Source of the DNA: Streptomyces sp. NBC_01428
Lineage (GTDB): Bacteria; Actinomycetota; Actinomycetes; Streptomycetales; Streptomycetaceae
Assembly: GCF_036231965.1 (NCBI RefSeq)
Contig: NZ_CP109499.1
Location: forward strand, 8,246,001 to 8,310,000
Direction of reading: 5' to 3'
Length of the DNA: 64,000 bases
Position 1 is the first letter of the stretch; each line of letters opens with the position of its first letter. The notes beneath the pieces are model-generated. The model ran no database searches. It was not told the origin of the DNA and saw nothing but the letters and a program-made list of their open reading frames with translations. Below, one piece after another: positions 19,447 to 26,519 of this stretch. Position numbers and translations under genes: made by a program.

Positions 19447-19823
19447 GACCGTCCCTCCCCGGCGCGCGCGACGCCACGCGCCCACATCACCAGCGGCACC
19501 TGGAGCGGGAGCCGCGCGAGGGCGGCCGCCTTGAGCGGCGCCGGACGGTTCCGCCAGTCCACGGCCATCTGCACGTTCGCGGGAAAGACCCCGACGAAGA
19601 AGGCGGCGGTGGCCAGGGCCGCGACCCGGCGGGTGCGCGGCAGCGCCACCCCGGCCGCGAGGGCGAACTCGACCACTCCGCTCACCCGCGTCCAGGTCCG
19701 CGCCGCTCCTGGCAGAACGCGCGGGACGGTGGCGTCGAACTGCCGGGGCACGGCGAAGTGGGCGACGCCCGCGGAGGCCAAGAGGCCTGCGAGCAACAAG
19801 GGTGAGCGTTCGGACCGTGGCAC
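19443..19823 (-). CDS. DoxX-family membrane protein
   Basis: 126 residues with four hydrophobic segments (LLLAGLLASAGVAHF, VSGVVEFALAAGVAL, VAALATAAFFVGVFPANVQM and LPLQVPLVMWA) and the DoxX-like pattern VPRQFDATVPRVLPG. DoxX-type proteins are linked to oxidative-stress membrane complexes in actinobacteria, which fits co-expression with the downstream peroxiredoxin. GTG start with GAGGAGGAACC upstream; a TAATAT -10-like box lies at 19852-19857 on the same strand. Confidence 0.8.
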   Translation of the reverse strand: MPRSERSPLLLAGLLASAGVAHFAVPRQFDATVPRVLPGAARTWTRVSGVVEFALAAGVALPRTRRVAALATAAFFVGVFPANVQMAVDWRNRPAPLKAAALARLPLQVPLVMWARGVARAGEGRS

Positions 19824-20101
19824 GGTTCCTCCTCAGGGGGCCTGTCGCGCGATATTACTGGAGGGTAAGTGGCCATGGTGCGGGCGGGAAGCGTCGATTG
19901 CGTGCCACTTGGCCGTGGAGTCGGTCAGCGACGTGATTCCCGCGGTGTCCGAAGAAGGAGCACGGCCCGCGCCCAGGGAGGGCGTCGGTCCCCCGGCCGG
20001 GCGAAGTCCGCGGAATGCGGAGGTCTCCGGGTTTGGGTCATCGATTCACGGTCAGCCGTAGTAATGAATCGCATTGTCGAGCAGTGAGGACGTGAACTGC
20101 C

Positions 20102-20275
20102 ATGGCCGAGAGCGACAGGACCCGCGCCAGGATCGAAAAGGCGAAGGGCAAGGCCAAGGAGACCGTCGGACGTGCGGTCGGCAATGAACGCATGACCGCC
20201 GAGGGCAGGATCGAACAGTCCAAGGGCGACGCCCGGCAGGCCAAGGAAAAGGCCAAGGACGCATTTCGGCACTGA
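20102..20275 (+). CDS. CsbD-family stress protein
   Basis: 57 residues, highly charged, starting MAESDRTRARIEKAKGKAKE, with the CsbD repeat pattern of Lys/Ala-rich helices (GNERMTAEGRIEQSKGDAR). CsbD proteins are small general-stress proteins, controlled by sigma-B in Bacillus. Position next to a dense set of partner-switching regulators makes stress control likely, but no consensus promoter was identified. GAGGACGTG lies upstream at a slightly long spacing. A strong terminator follows. Confidence 0.88.
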   Translation: MAESDRTRARIEKAKGKAKETVGRAVGNERMTAEGRIEQSKGDARQAKEKAKDAFRH

Positions 20276-20291
20276 TGACGGCCAATTCGAC

Positions 20292-20324
20292 AGGGCCCGT
20301 CGTGTGTATTGCGCGACGGGCCCT
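20292..20324 (+). terminator. Terminator of the csbD-like gene
   Basis: Perfect 11-bp stem AGGGCCCGTCG / CGACGGGCCCT, 17 bases after the stop codon. Confidence 0.85.
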
Positions 20325-20356
20325 GAGTATTTCCGGCAGGAGAGGTGGAGCGAAGA

Positions 20357-20815
20357 ATGTGCGGGGAGTACCAGAGGTCGTCCACCGACACGGTGGCTGT
20401 GGCGCGGCACATGACCTCGACGGGGCCCGAGAGCCCGGCCGACGCGCGGCAGGCGGTCCGGCGCGCCCTCGCGGCGCGGTCCGGGGATCCCTCGTGGGCC
20501 GACGAGGACGCCGTCGGTGACGCGCTGCTCGTCGCCTCGGAACTGGTCAGCAACGCGATGCTGCACGGCGGCGGTGTCACCGGGTTCGAGGTGACGCCGA
20601 CCGAGCGGGAGGTGCGGCTGTCGGTGAGCGACCGCAGCGATCGACGCCCCGCGTCGGCCGGGCGGTTCGACGACACGGGACGGCTGCGGGTGGGCGGGCA
20701 CGGCTGGATGATCGTCTGCAGGCTCGCCAGCGACGTGGCCGTCGCGCCGCTGCGGGCGGGAGGCAAGCGGATCACCGCAGTGGTGCCGCTCGCACCGTCC
20801 GCTGTGAGGGTCTGA
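20357..20815 (+). CDS. Anti-sigma-type ATP-binding protein (HATPase_c_2)
   Basis: 152 residues of the RsbW/SpoIIAB-like fold common in Streptomyces. The N box is intact: ALLVASELVSNAMLHGG (Glu, Asn, His in place). The ATP lid region has VSDRSDRRP instead of the strict DxGxG, followed by GGHGWMIVCRLASDVAV. Such proteins bind sigma factors or phosphorylate STAS antagonists. The ATG at 20357 has GGAG upstream; a GTG four codons earlier is possible. No cognate partner gene is adjacent. Confidence 0.85.
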   Translation: MCGEYQRSSTDTVAVARHMTSTGPESPADARQAVRRALAARSGDPSWADEDAVGDALLVASELVSNAMLHGGGVTGFEVTPTEREVRLSVSDRSDRRPASAGRFDDTGRLRVGGHGWMIVCRLASDVAVAPLRAGGKRITAVVPLAPSAVRV

Positions 20816-20888
20816 ACTCGGGTGGGCCCCGGAACGACGGGCCGTCGGAAGGACAGGCCGTCGCAAGGAGGGCCGCGGTGTCGACGGC

Positions 20889-21242
20889 TCAGGCCGTCAG
20901 GGCGTGGGAGGACGCGGAGGACCTCCGCGGCGCGCTCGTGACCGTGGCCGAGGGGCGGGCCGCCGCCTGGACCTGGTAGGTGGTCTTGGCGGGGTCGACC
21001 AGCGCGTCCCCCAGCACGATCCGGCCCGCCGCGTGCAGCGCGTCGCACTCGCCGGTGGGCAGGGCGACGTAGCAGCCGCCGCGTCCCGTGCGGGGATCGA
21101 GGGGCATCCAGTAGCCGTACCGGCGACGGCCGTTCGCGTGCACGGTGAGGCGGACCGCGAACCGCCGCTCGGTTATCAGACGCAGCACCTCGGCCCCGCC
21201 GGCGCTGAGCGGGGTACGGGTCCGGGGGAGCGGCCGCAGCAT
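20889..21242 (-). CDS. Hypothetical basic protein
   Basis: 117 residues. Two ATGs compete: the one at 21251 directly abuts GGAGG, whereas the one at 21242 has GGAGG nine bases upstream, so 21242 was chosen (MLRPLPRTRTPLSAGG). The sequence alternates beta-like segments (FAVRLTVHANGRRRYGYWMPLD, GGCYVALPTGECDALHAAGRI) and ends in a disordered Ser/Ala-rich tail. No family, membrane segment or catalytic motif recognised. Confidence 0.6.
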   Translation of the reverse strand: MLRPLPRTRTPLSAGGAEVLRLITERRFAVRLTVHANGRRRYGYWMPLDPRTGRGGCYVALPTGECDALHAAGRIVLGDALVDPAKTTYQVQAAARPSATVTSAPRRSSASSHALTA

Positions 21243-21411
21243 GGTCACCATCCTCCGATCGGGCCTCGCGGCGCGGTACGGGGGTGCGGGGTGAGCGTCA
21301 TGAAGATGCGGCCTTTCGACGGACGGGTCGGATCACGCATCGCCCGGGGCGGTGACGTTCTCGCTGCTCGGCATTGTTCCGCAGCGCACTGACAACGCGG
21401 GCGGAGCTGGT

Positions 21412-21717
21412 TCAGCGGCGTCGCGCGGCTGCCTGCGCGCGGTTGGCCCGGGCGGTGAGCTGCCCCTGGACGAAGGGGTCCGTGGCGGGGTCGTACGACC
21501 CGGCGTGGTCGGAGAGCGTGTCGGTGATCCGCTCCCACTCGTCCAGTTCCGCCCGCGCCGCGAGCGACTGCCGCTCGTCGGCCGTACCGTCCTCGGCCGC
21601 CCGTTCGGCCTCTTCGCAGGCCGCCTTCGCCTGGTGGTGGTTCATCCCCGTGGCGGCGTCGCGGACCCGCTCCCAGGCCGCGTGCTCCTGTCCGGACGGC
21701 TCGTGTTCCGTGCTCAA
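21412..21717 (-). CDS. Hypothetical acidic helical protein
   Basis: 101 residues if read from a TTG at 21717 (STEHEPSGQEHAAWERV), which has AAGGTGA just upstream; a GTG at 21756 gives 13 more residues but has no ribosome site. The sequence is helix-rich and charged (NHHQAKAACEEAERAAEDG, DERQSLAARAELDEWERI) and ends in an Arg/Ala tail. No known domain recognised. Confidence 0.6.
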   Translation of the reverse strand: MSTEHEPSGQEHAAWERVRDAATGMNHHQAKAACEEAERAAEDGTADERQSLAARAELDEWERITDTLSDHAGSYDPATDPFVQGQLTARANRAQAAARRR

Positions 21718-21826
21718 TGCGTCACCTTGATCGTGTGGGGGGACCGGTTCCTTCACCGGACCCGTGTGCCCTGTTCGAGGGAAAGGACACCTCCGAGTCC
21801 GTCGACGGTTCCCTCCACGGCCTTTC

Positions 21827-22261
21827 TCACCAGGGCAGGAAGGCGTGGATGTCCTTGCCGTCGGGCCGCACGATCACACTGACCTGGTCGCACAGGGCGT
21901 TGACGAGATGCCACCCGATGCCGCCCCCACCCTCCGAGGGGCGGAAGCGGCGGGGGGCGGGCCGGGTGGTGCTGCCGTCGCGCACGGTCACGTGCACACC
22001 GTCGAAGGTGGGGCGCATGAGCAGCTCGAAGGGGCCGGGAGCGTACTGGATCGTGTTGGCGGCCAGCTCGGTGACCACCAGCAGGATGTCGTCCCAGTGC
22101 TCCTCCGCCGAGGGTGGCGCCGTCCGGGCCAGGGCGCGCAGATAGCCGTCCGCGGCCAGCCGCGCGTCGGTCACGTTGCGCAGCTCGCCGCCGAACGCGG
22201 TGGTGAGCGTCCCGAACTCCTCGTATGACGGCTTCTTGTTCCCGCTCGGATCGATTTCCAT
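21827..22261 (-). CDS. ATP-binding regulatory protein (HATPase_c_2)
   Basis: 144 residues. The N box LLVVTELAANTIQYAPG keeps Glu and Asn, with the usual His replaced by Tyr. The lid region EGGGGIGWHLVNALCDQVSVIVR is well formed. Probably a sigma-factor or STAS-protein regulator. Start taken at the ATG with GAAGGGCG upstream (MEIDPSGNKK); a longer start adds an Arg-rich stretch. It lies 114 bp downstream of the whiB-like gene on the same strand and may share its transcript. Confidence 0.82.
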   Translation of the reverse strand: MEIDPSGNKKPSYEEFGTLTTAFGGELRNVTDARLAADGYLRALARTAPPSAEEHWDDILLVVTELAANTIQYAPGPFELLMRPTFDGVHVTVRDGSTTRPAPRRFRPSEGGGGIGWHLVNALCDQVSVIVRPDGKDIHAFLPW

Positions 22262-22375
22262 CGCGCCCTTCGTTCGGATCTCGTCGGCGGTACGTCTTGC
22301 GCTCTGTCGCGACCGGGCCACCTGGATCCGTACCCGGTCCTGTTCCGAGGACCCGGTCTCTCCCCGCTGTTCCGG

Positions 22376-22636
22376 CTAGGCCGAGGCGTCCTGCGTACGG
22401 CGGCGTGCCCGGCGGCGAGCCAGCGAACGCCGCTCGGTCTCGCTCGTACCGCCCCAGACACCCACGCTCTGGCCCGACTCCAGCGCCCAGTCCAGGCACG
22501 CCTCGCGGACCGGGCAGCCCTCGCACACGGCCTTCGCCTCCTGGATCTGCAGCACGGCGGGGCCGGTGTTGCCGATCGGGAAGAACAGGTCGGGGTCGAC
22601 GCTGCGGCAAGCCGCGGAATCACGCCAGTTGTCCAT
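22376..22636 (-). CDS. WhiB-like [4Fe-4S] regulator, WblE/WhiB1 type
   Basis: 86 residues with the four cluster cysteines Cys10, Cys38, Cys41 and Cys47 (the last three in VCEGCPVREAC), the beta-turn GVWGG and a basic C-terminal tail (RRSLARRRARRR) for DNA contact. The segment DPDLFFPIGNTGPAVLQIQEAKAVC closely follows WblE/WhiB1 proteins, which bind the housekeeping sigma factor and respond to nitric oxide through the cluster. CAGGAGG precedes the ATG. It is probably a paralogue rather than the essential WblE itself, since the remembered WblE N-terminus differs (MDWRH). Confidence 0.93.
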   Translation of the reverse strand: MDNWRDSAACRSVDPDLFFPIGNTGPAVLQIQEAKAVCEGCPVREACLDWALESGQSVGVWGGTSETERRSLARRRARRRTQDASA

Positions 22637-22904
22637 TGCGGGCCTCCTGTGGCTGTAGCGGATGCGTTCTCCGGTGTTCGGTCCTCTCTCGGGTCACCAG
22701 TGATCGCCCCTGTGAAACGGGCCGGGCGTGCAAAGATCCCGTGGATGCCGAAAAAGTCCGGCCCCGGCTGCGGCGCTCAGGCCCGCGGGAAAGCCGCACG
22801 CGGCCCGTCCTCTTGCACCCGACCGGCGCGGGGGGCGCGCCGGGGTGGCAAGATGGAACCCCGGGTGAACGGCGGTTGCGATTCGACGAATGAGCAGGTG
22901 GCCC

Positions 22905-23609
22905 ATGGTGCAGGAGTCCGGCGACGTCTGGGAGAAGTTTGCCGTCGCCTTGGCGGACATGGCACGCGACCTGCTCGCACAGGACTCCGTCAAGGGCACC
23001 CTGGACCGGATCGTGGAGCACGCGAGCGTGCTGATCAACGGCTGCGACGAGGCGGGCATCCTCACCGTCCGGCGCGGCGAGGTCAGCGCACTGGCCGCGA
23101 CCAGCGACGTCGTCCGCATGGCGGACCGGATCCAGCAGGACCTGCGGGAGGGGCCGTGCTTCGACGCGGTCACCGAGCGGCAGCAGCTGTACGCCATCGA
23201 GGACCTGCGGCAGCCGCACGAGAAGTGGTCCCGCTTCGCCCCCGAGCTGAGGAAGCTCGGCATGGGCAGCATGATGGGCTTCCTGCTGTTCACCGAGGAC
23301 GACGAGCTCGGCGCCCTCAACGTGTACTCGCACCGGCCGAACATGTTCGACGAGACGGCCCAGCGCGCCGGCTGGATACTCGCCTCGCACGCGGCGGTGG
23401 CCCTGTCCGCGGCCCGGACGCACCAGCAGCTCTCGCACGCGCTGGAGACCCGCCACGAGATCGGTGAGGCGATGGGCATCCTCATGGAACGCCACGGCCT
23501 CAGCGAGGACAACGCCTTCAACGTCCTGAAGAAGGCGTCCCAGGACCACAACATCAAGCTCCGCGAGATCGCCCGCAAGGTCTGCGAGACCGGCGAGCGT
23601 CCCACCTGA
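22905..23609 (+). CDS. GAF-ANTAR putative RNA-binding antiterminator
   Basis: 234 residues. A GAF domain (about 25-165) contains GILTVRRGEVSALAATSD and LREGPCFDAV. The C-terminal ANTAR domain (about 170-230) has LETRHEIGEAMGILMERHG and AFNVLKKASQDHNIKLREIA. ANTAR domains bind paired RNA hairpins to prevent transcription termination, here probably under control of a GAF-sensed signal. An ATG five codons upstream is also possible; AGGTGG favours the chosen one. A strong terminator shared with the converging gene follows. Confidence 0.9.
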   Translation: MVQESGDVWEKFAVALADMARDLLAQDSVKGTLDRIVEHASVLINGCDEAGILTVRRGEVSALAATSDVVRMADRIQQDLREGPCFDAVTERQQLYAIEDLRQPHEKWSRFAPELRKLGMGSMMGFLLFTEDDELGALNVYSHRPNMFDETAQRAGWILASHAAVALSAARTHQQLSHALETRHEIGEAMGILMERHGLSEDNAFNVLKKASQDHNIKLREIARKVCETGERPT

Positions 23610-23610
23610 C

Positions 23611-23644
23611 CCGTACGGCCCGGCAGCACTGCCGGGCCGTACGG
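23611..23644. terminator. Strong bidirectional terminator
   Basis: Perfect 15-bp arms (CCGTACGGCCCGGCA and its complement) around GCAC, two bases after the GAF-ANTAR stop codon and facing the converging phospholipase-like gene. Confidence 0.88.
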
Positions 23645-23715
23645 CCGCGACGGTCCCGTACGTACCCCTTCCGGATCGCCGACCGGGGCGGCGCGGCTCC
23701 ATCGGCGGAGAGCGG

Positions 23716-24930
23716 CTAGAGGAAGCGGCGCAGGGGGGCGACCGCCAGCTCCTTGGCCCGCTGGAGCGGGGACCGGCGCCGCCAGCGGCCCGGCTCGATC
23801 GTCACGGCCTGCTCCCGGTCCTCGTCGAAGTCAGCGTCGAGGGCCGCGGTGAACGACTCGTCCAGCACCGCGAGCATGACCTCCTCGTCGTGTTCCATCG
23901 ACCGGCGGTTGAAGTTGGTGGACCCGATCAGGGACGCCACCCCGTCCACGGTCATGATCTTGGTGTGCAGCATCGTCGGCTGGTACTGGCGGATCTCCAC
24001 ACCGGCGGCCAGCAGCGCGTCGTAGTAGTGCTGGCCGGCGAGCTGGCAGGCGCGCTGGTCGGTGTGCGGACCCGGCAGCAGGATCTCCACCCGCACCCCG
24101 CGGCGCGCGGTCGCGCACAACAGGTCCACGAAGTACGCGTCGGGTGCGAAGTAGGCCGTGGACAGCCGGAACCGCTCCTCGGCGGAGTCGAGCACCACGC
24201 GGATGAGGGTCTGCATGTCCTGCCAGCCGAAACTGGCCGACCCGCGCACCACCTGGACGGTCGCGGTGCCCGGCTGGGCCTGCTCGGTGAACCGGTCACG
24301 GTCGTCGAACAGCTCGTCGTGGCACTCCGCCCAGTTCTGCGCGAACGCGGCGGCGATGCCGTCCACCGCCGGCCCTCGCACCTGGACGTGCGTGTCCCGC
24401 CACTCGGACGGTCCGCGCGCGTCCCCGCACCACTCCTCGGCGATCCCCACGCCTCCGGTGAACGCGACGTGTTCGTCGATGACCAGCGCCTTGCGGTGAC
24501 AGCGGTGGTTCTGCTTGAGCGGCGAGAGCCACAGCGGCTTGCGGAACCACGCCACCTGCACACCGGCGGAGGTCATGGACTCCAGCAGCTCCCCCTCGAT
24601 CCGCTTCGCCCCGAAGCCGTCGAGCAGCAGCCGTACGCGCACCCCCGCGCGGGCCTGGTCGGCGAGCGCGGCCGCGAAGTCGCGGGCTATCTGCCCCCGC
24701 CAGTAGACGAAGGTCATCATGTCGATGGTGTGCTCCGCGGACCGCACCGCGTCGAGCATCGCGGCGAAGATCCGGTCGCCGTTGCGCAGCGGCAGGAGTT
24801 CGTTCCCCTCGGTCGCGGCGATGCCGATGAGCCGCTCCAGTCGTCTTCGGAGCCGCTGCTTGCGCCGCACCGCCTCCGCCGGATCCACCGGCCCGTTCCC
24901 CTCGACGCGTGCCGTGATGGTCTGGGACAT
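23716..24930 (-). CDS. Cardiolipin-synthase-like phospholipase D family protein
   Basis: 404 residues with two HKD motifs: HRKALVIDEHVAFTGG (His145, Lys147, Asp152) and HTKIMTVDGVASLIGSTNFN (His322 region). This is the two-motif layout of cardiolipin synthases and related phosphatidyltransferases. The usual N-terminal transmembrane segments of cardiolipin synthase A are missing, so it is closer to ClsB-type soluble or peripheral enzymes. The start follows AGGAGACGGTGG. A much longer in-frame extension upstream would cross the divergent promoter region and was rejected. Confidence 0.88.
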   Translation of the reverse strand: MSQTITARVEGNGPVDPAEAVRRKQRLRRRLERLIGIAATEGNELLPLRNGDRIFAAMLDAVRSAEHTIDMMTFVYWRGQIARDFAAALADQARAGVRVRLLLDGFGAKRIEGELLESMTSAGVQVAWFRKPLWLSPLKQNHRCHRKALVIDEHVAFTGGVGIAEEWCGDARGPSEWRDTHVQVRGPAVDGIAAAFAQNWAECHDELFDDRDRFTEQAQPGTATVQVVRGSASFGWQDMQTLIRVVLDSAEERFRLSTAYFAPDAYFVDLLCATARRGVRVEILLPGPHTDQRACQLAGQHYYDALLAAGVEIRQYQPTMLHTKIMTVDGVASLIGSTNFNRRSMEHDEEVMLAVLDESFTAALDADFDEDREQAVTIEPGRWRRRSPLQRAKELAVAPLRRFL

Positions 24931-25380
24931 CCACCGTCTCCTGTTGTCCGTGCCGTGTACCGCCTCCTCACCCCGGGCGGTGTGAAGAGGTGTGGGGGAG
25001 TGGTGACCCTGTCCGGGACCTGCCCGCACGGGCCACCACCCCTCCCGCTCGACCGTGTCGGTCTTCGGGGTCGCCCGGCCCCTTCGCCCGCCACGGGAGC
25101 GACGTCGCGGGACGCCCTTGGGCGTTCGCGACGCGATCACAGGTGCCCCCGAAACGCCGCGCCACTCCTCGGCGGCCCCCGCGTGTCCGGTCCGGCACGC
25201 GCTGTCCCGGCAGCCCGCCGGCCTGTTACCTGTGATCGCGTTGTGAAGGTGCGTGAAGCCGTGACATGGCATCGGGGGGTTCGGGAATAAGGGGGACAGC
25301 CCGCCCCACACCCCGGTCCGAAACGGAGTGGCGCCGCGTCCTCGGCGTACGGACGGGAAGCACGTCAAGGGAGCTGATGG
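24931..25380. promoter_or_regulatory. 450-base divergent intergenic region with a widely spaced inverted repeat
   Basis: No supported gene. It contains exact 14-base inverted copies of ACGCGATCACAGGT at 25131-25144 and 25228-25241, 83 bases apart, plus a local hairpin GACGCCC-TT-GGGCGTT near 25111-25126. The promoters of both flanking genes must lie here; no consensus boxes were clear. Confidence 0.5.
25131..25241. repeat. Inverted repeat, 14-bp arms, 83-base spacer
   Basis: Left arm ACGCGATCACAGGT, right arm ACCTGTGATCGCGT, perfectly complementary. It could be a pair of binding sites for a looping regulator or the ends of a long stem. Confidence 0.75.
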
Positions 25381-25791
25381 ATGACCACCGTAGAACAGCC
25401 CTCCGACGTCTGTTCCGTGTCCGGTGCGAGCCTGGAGAGAAGCCCGGAGGCCGCCGTGCACGCCAGGGGGATGGCCCGGGCGTTTCTCGGCAGCCTGCCC
25501 CGGCAGGTGCCGCGCGAGGCCGCCGAGGCCGTCAGCCTCGTGGTCTCGGAACTGGTGACGAACGTGGTGCGCCACGCACGCGGGCGGAACTGCAGCGTGG
25601 ACCTGCGGGACATGGGCCACGGCGTCGGGATCTCCGTCTCCGACGACGACCCCGAGCCGCCGCGTCAGCGCCGGTTCGATCTCAGCGGAAAGGGCGGCTT
25701 CGGCTGGCCGCTCGTGCGCCGCCTCTGCTCCGAGCTGACCGTTCTCTCCCGCCCGGACGGCAAGACCGTGCACGCCGTCGTGCAATTCTGA
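25381..25791 (+). CDS. Anti-sigma-type ATP-binding protein (HATPase_c_2)
   Basis: 136 residues, starting MTTVEQPSDVCSVSGAS behind GGGAGCTG. The N box SLVVSELVTNVVRHARG is intact and the lid shows GKGGFGWPLVRRLCSELTVLSRPDGKTVHAVV. The DxGxG box is replaced by VSDDDPEPPR, as in many Streptomyces members. Probable regulator of a STAS protein or sigma factor. The downstream plus-strand gene encodes a MarR protein 180 bp away. Confidence 0.87.
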   Translation: MTTVEQPSDVCSVSGASLERSPEAAVHARGMARAFLGSLPRQVPREAAEAVSLVVSELVTNVVRHARGRNCSVDLRDMGHGVGISVSDDDPEPPRQRRFDLSGKGGFGWPLVRRLCSELTVLSRPDGKTVHAVVQF

Positions 25792-25971
25792 CGATTCCGA
25801 GGAACGAGCATCATCCGCGATCCAGCGCCGACCGTCGCCCGCGACCGAGTTCGCCCCGCCGGCGGCAGAGCTCCCCATCCGTGGGGCGAGCGATCACGTG
25901 CAGACGAGATCGCCGACCGTCCGTGCGGTGCGCCGGCCGCGCCCGGGTTCGCGGGGAGCACGTGATGACCC

Positions 25972-26466
25972 GTGGTGGATGACGGGGACCTGAACCGCGC
26001 GGCGGCGCCCGGCCACCGTCCCGAGGCGGTCGCCGGACGGACGGCCGACGCCGTCGAGGAACTGGTGGAGCTGTGGATCTCGGCCGGGCAGACGGTCGTC
26101 CCCCGGCTCTCCGCGCACCAGCTGAAAGCCCTCAGGGCCGTGGGGCAGCGGCACGAACTCACCCTCACCGGCCTGGCCGAGCGCGTGGGCATCGCGCTTC
26201 CCGCCGCCAGCCGCCTCTGCGACCGGCTGGAGGCCGCGGGCCTGCTGCGCCGCGTGCCGCATCCGGGCAACCGGCGTGCCCTGCACCTGCTGCTCACACC
26301 GCTGGGCAGCACGGTCCTCACGGAGATCGGCGAACGGCGGGCCCAGATCCTCGCGGCCGTCCTCGCGGGCATGACCCCGCTCCAGCGGAGGTCGTTCGAG
26401 GAGGGACTGCGGGCCTTCCAGGGGGCACGCCGGACGTCCTCCGCCGAGTTCCCGCCCGGCGCGTAG
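25972..26466 (+). CDS. MarR-family transcriptional regulator
   Basis: 164 residues with a winged-helix core: LSAHQLKALRAVG, LTLTGLAERVGIALPAASRLCDRLEAAGLLRRVPHPGNRRALHLLLTPLG. The recognition helix is PAASRLCDRLEAAG. Dimerisation helices flank it. Tandem GTGs allow a start one codon later; GGGGAG lies at a long spacing. It resembles the MarR protein at 32621 in its helix sequence (SRLCDRL), so the two may be paralogues. It converges with the last gene of the stressosome operon. Confidence 0.88.
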   Translation: MVDDGDLNRAAAPGHRPEAVAGRTADAVEELVELWISAGQTVVPRLSAHQLKALRAVGQRHELTLTGLAERVGIALPAASRLCDRLEAAGLLRRVPHPGNRRALHLLLTPLGSTVLTEIGERRAQILAAVLAGMTPLQRRSFEEGLRAFQGARRTSSAEFPPGA

Positions 26467-26519
26467 CGCGAAAACGCGCCCCGGGTCCCCGCCCGGTGCC
26501 CCGTCGCGGGCGCGGGACG

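Noticed and set aside
24931..25878. In-frame 316-codon extension of the phospholipase D-like gene
   Set aside because: It would cross the divergent promoter region and the HATPase gene; a strong ribosome site supports the start at 24930.
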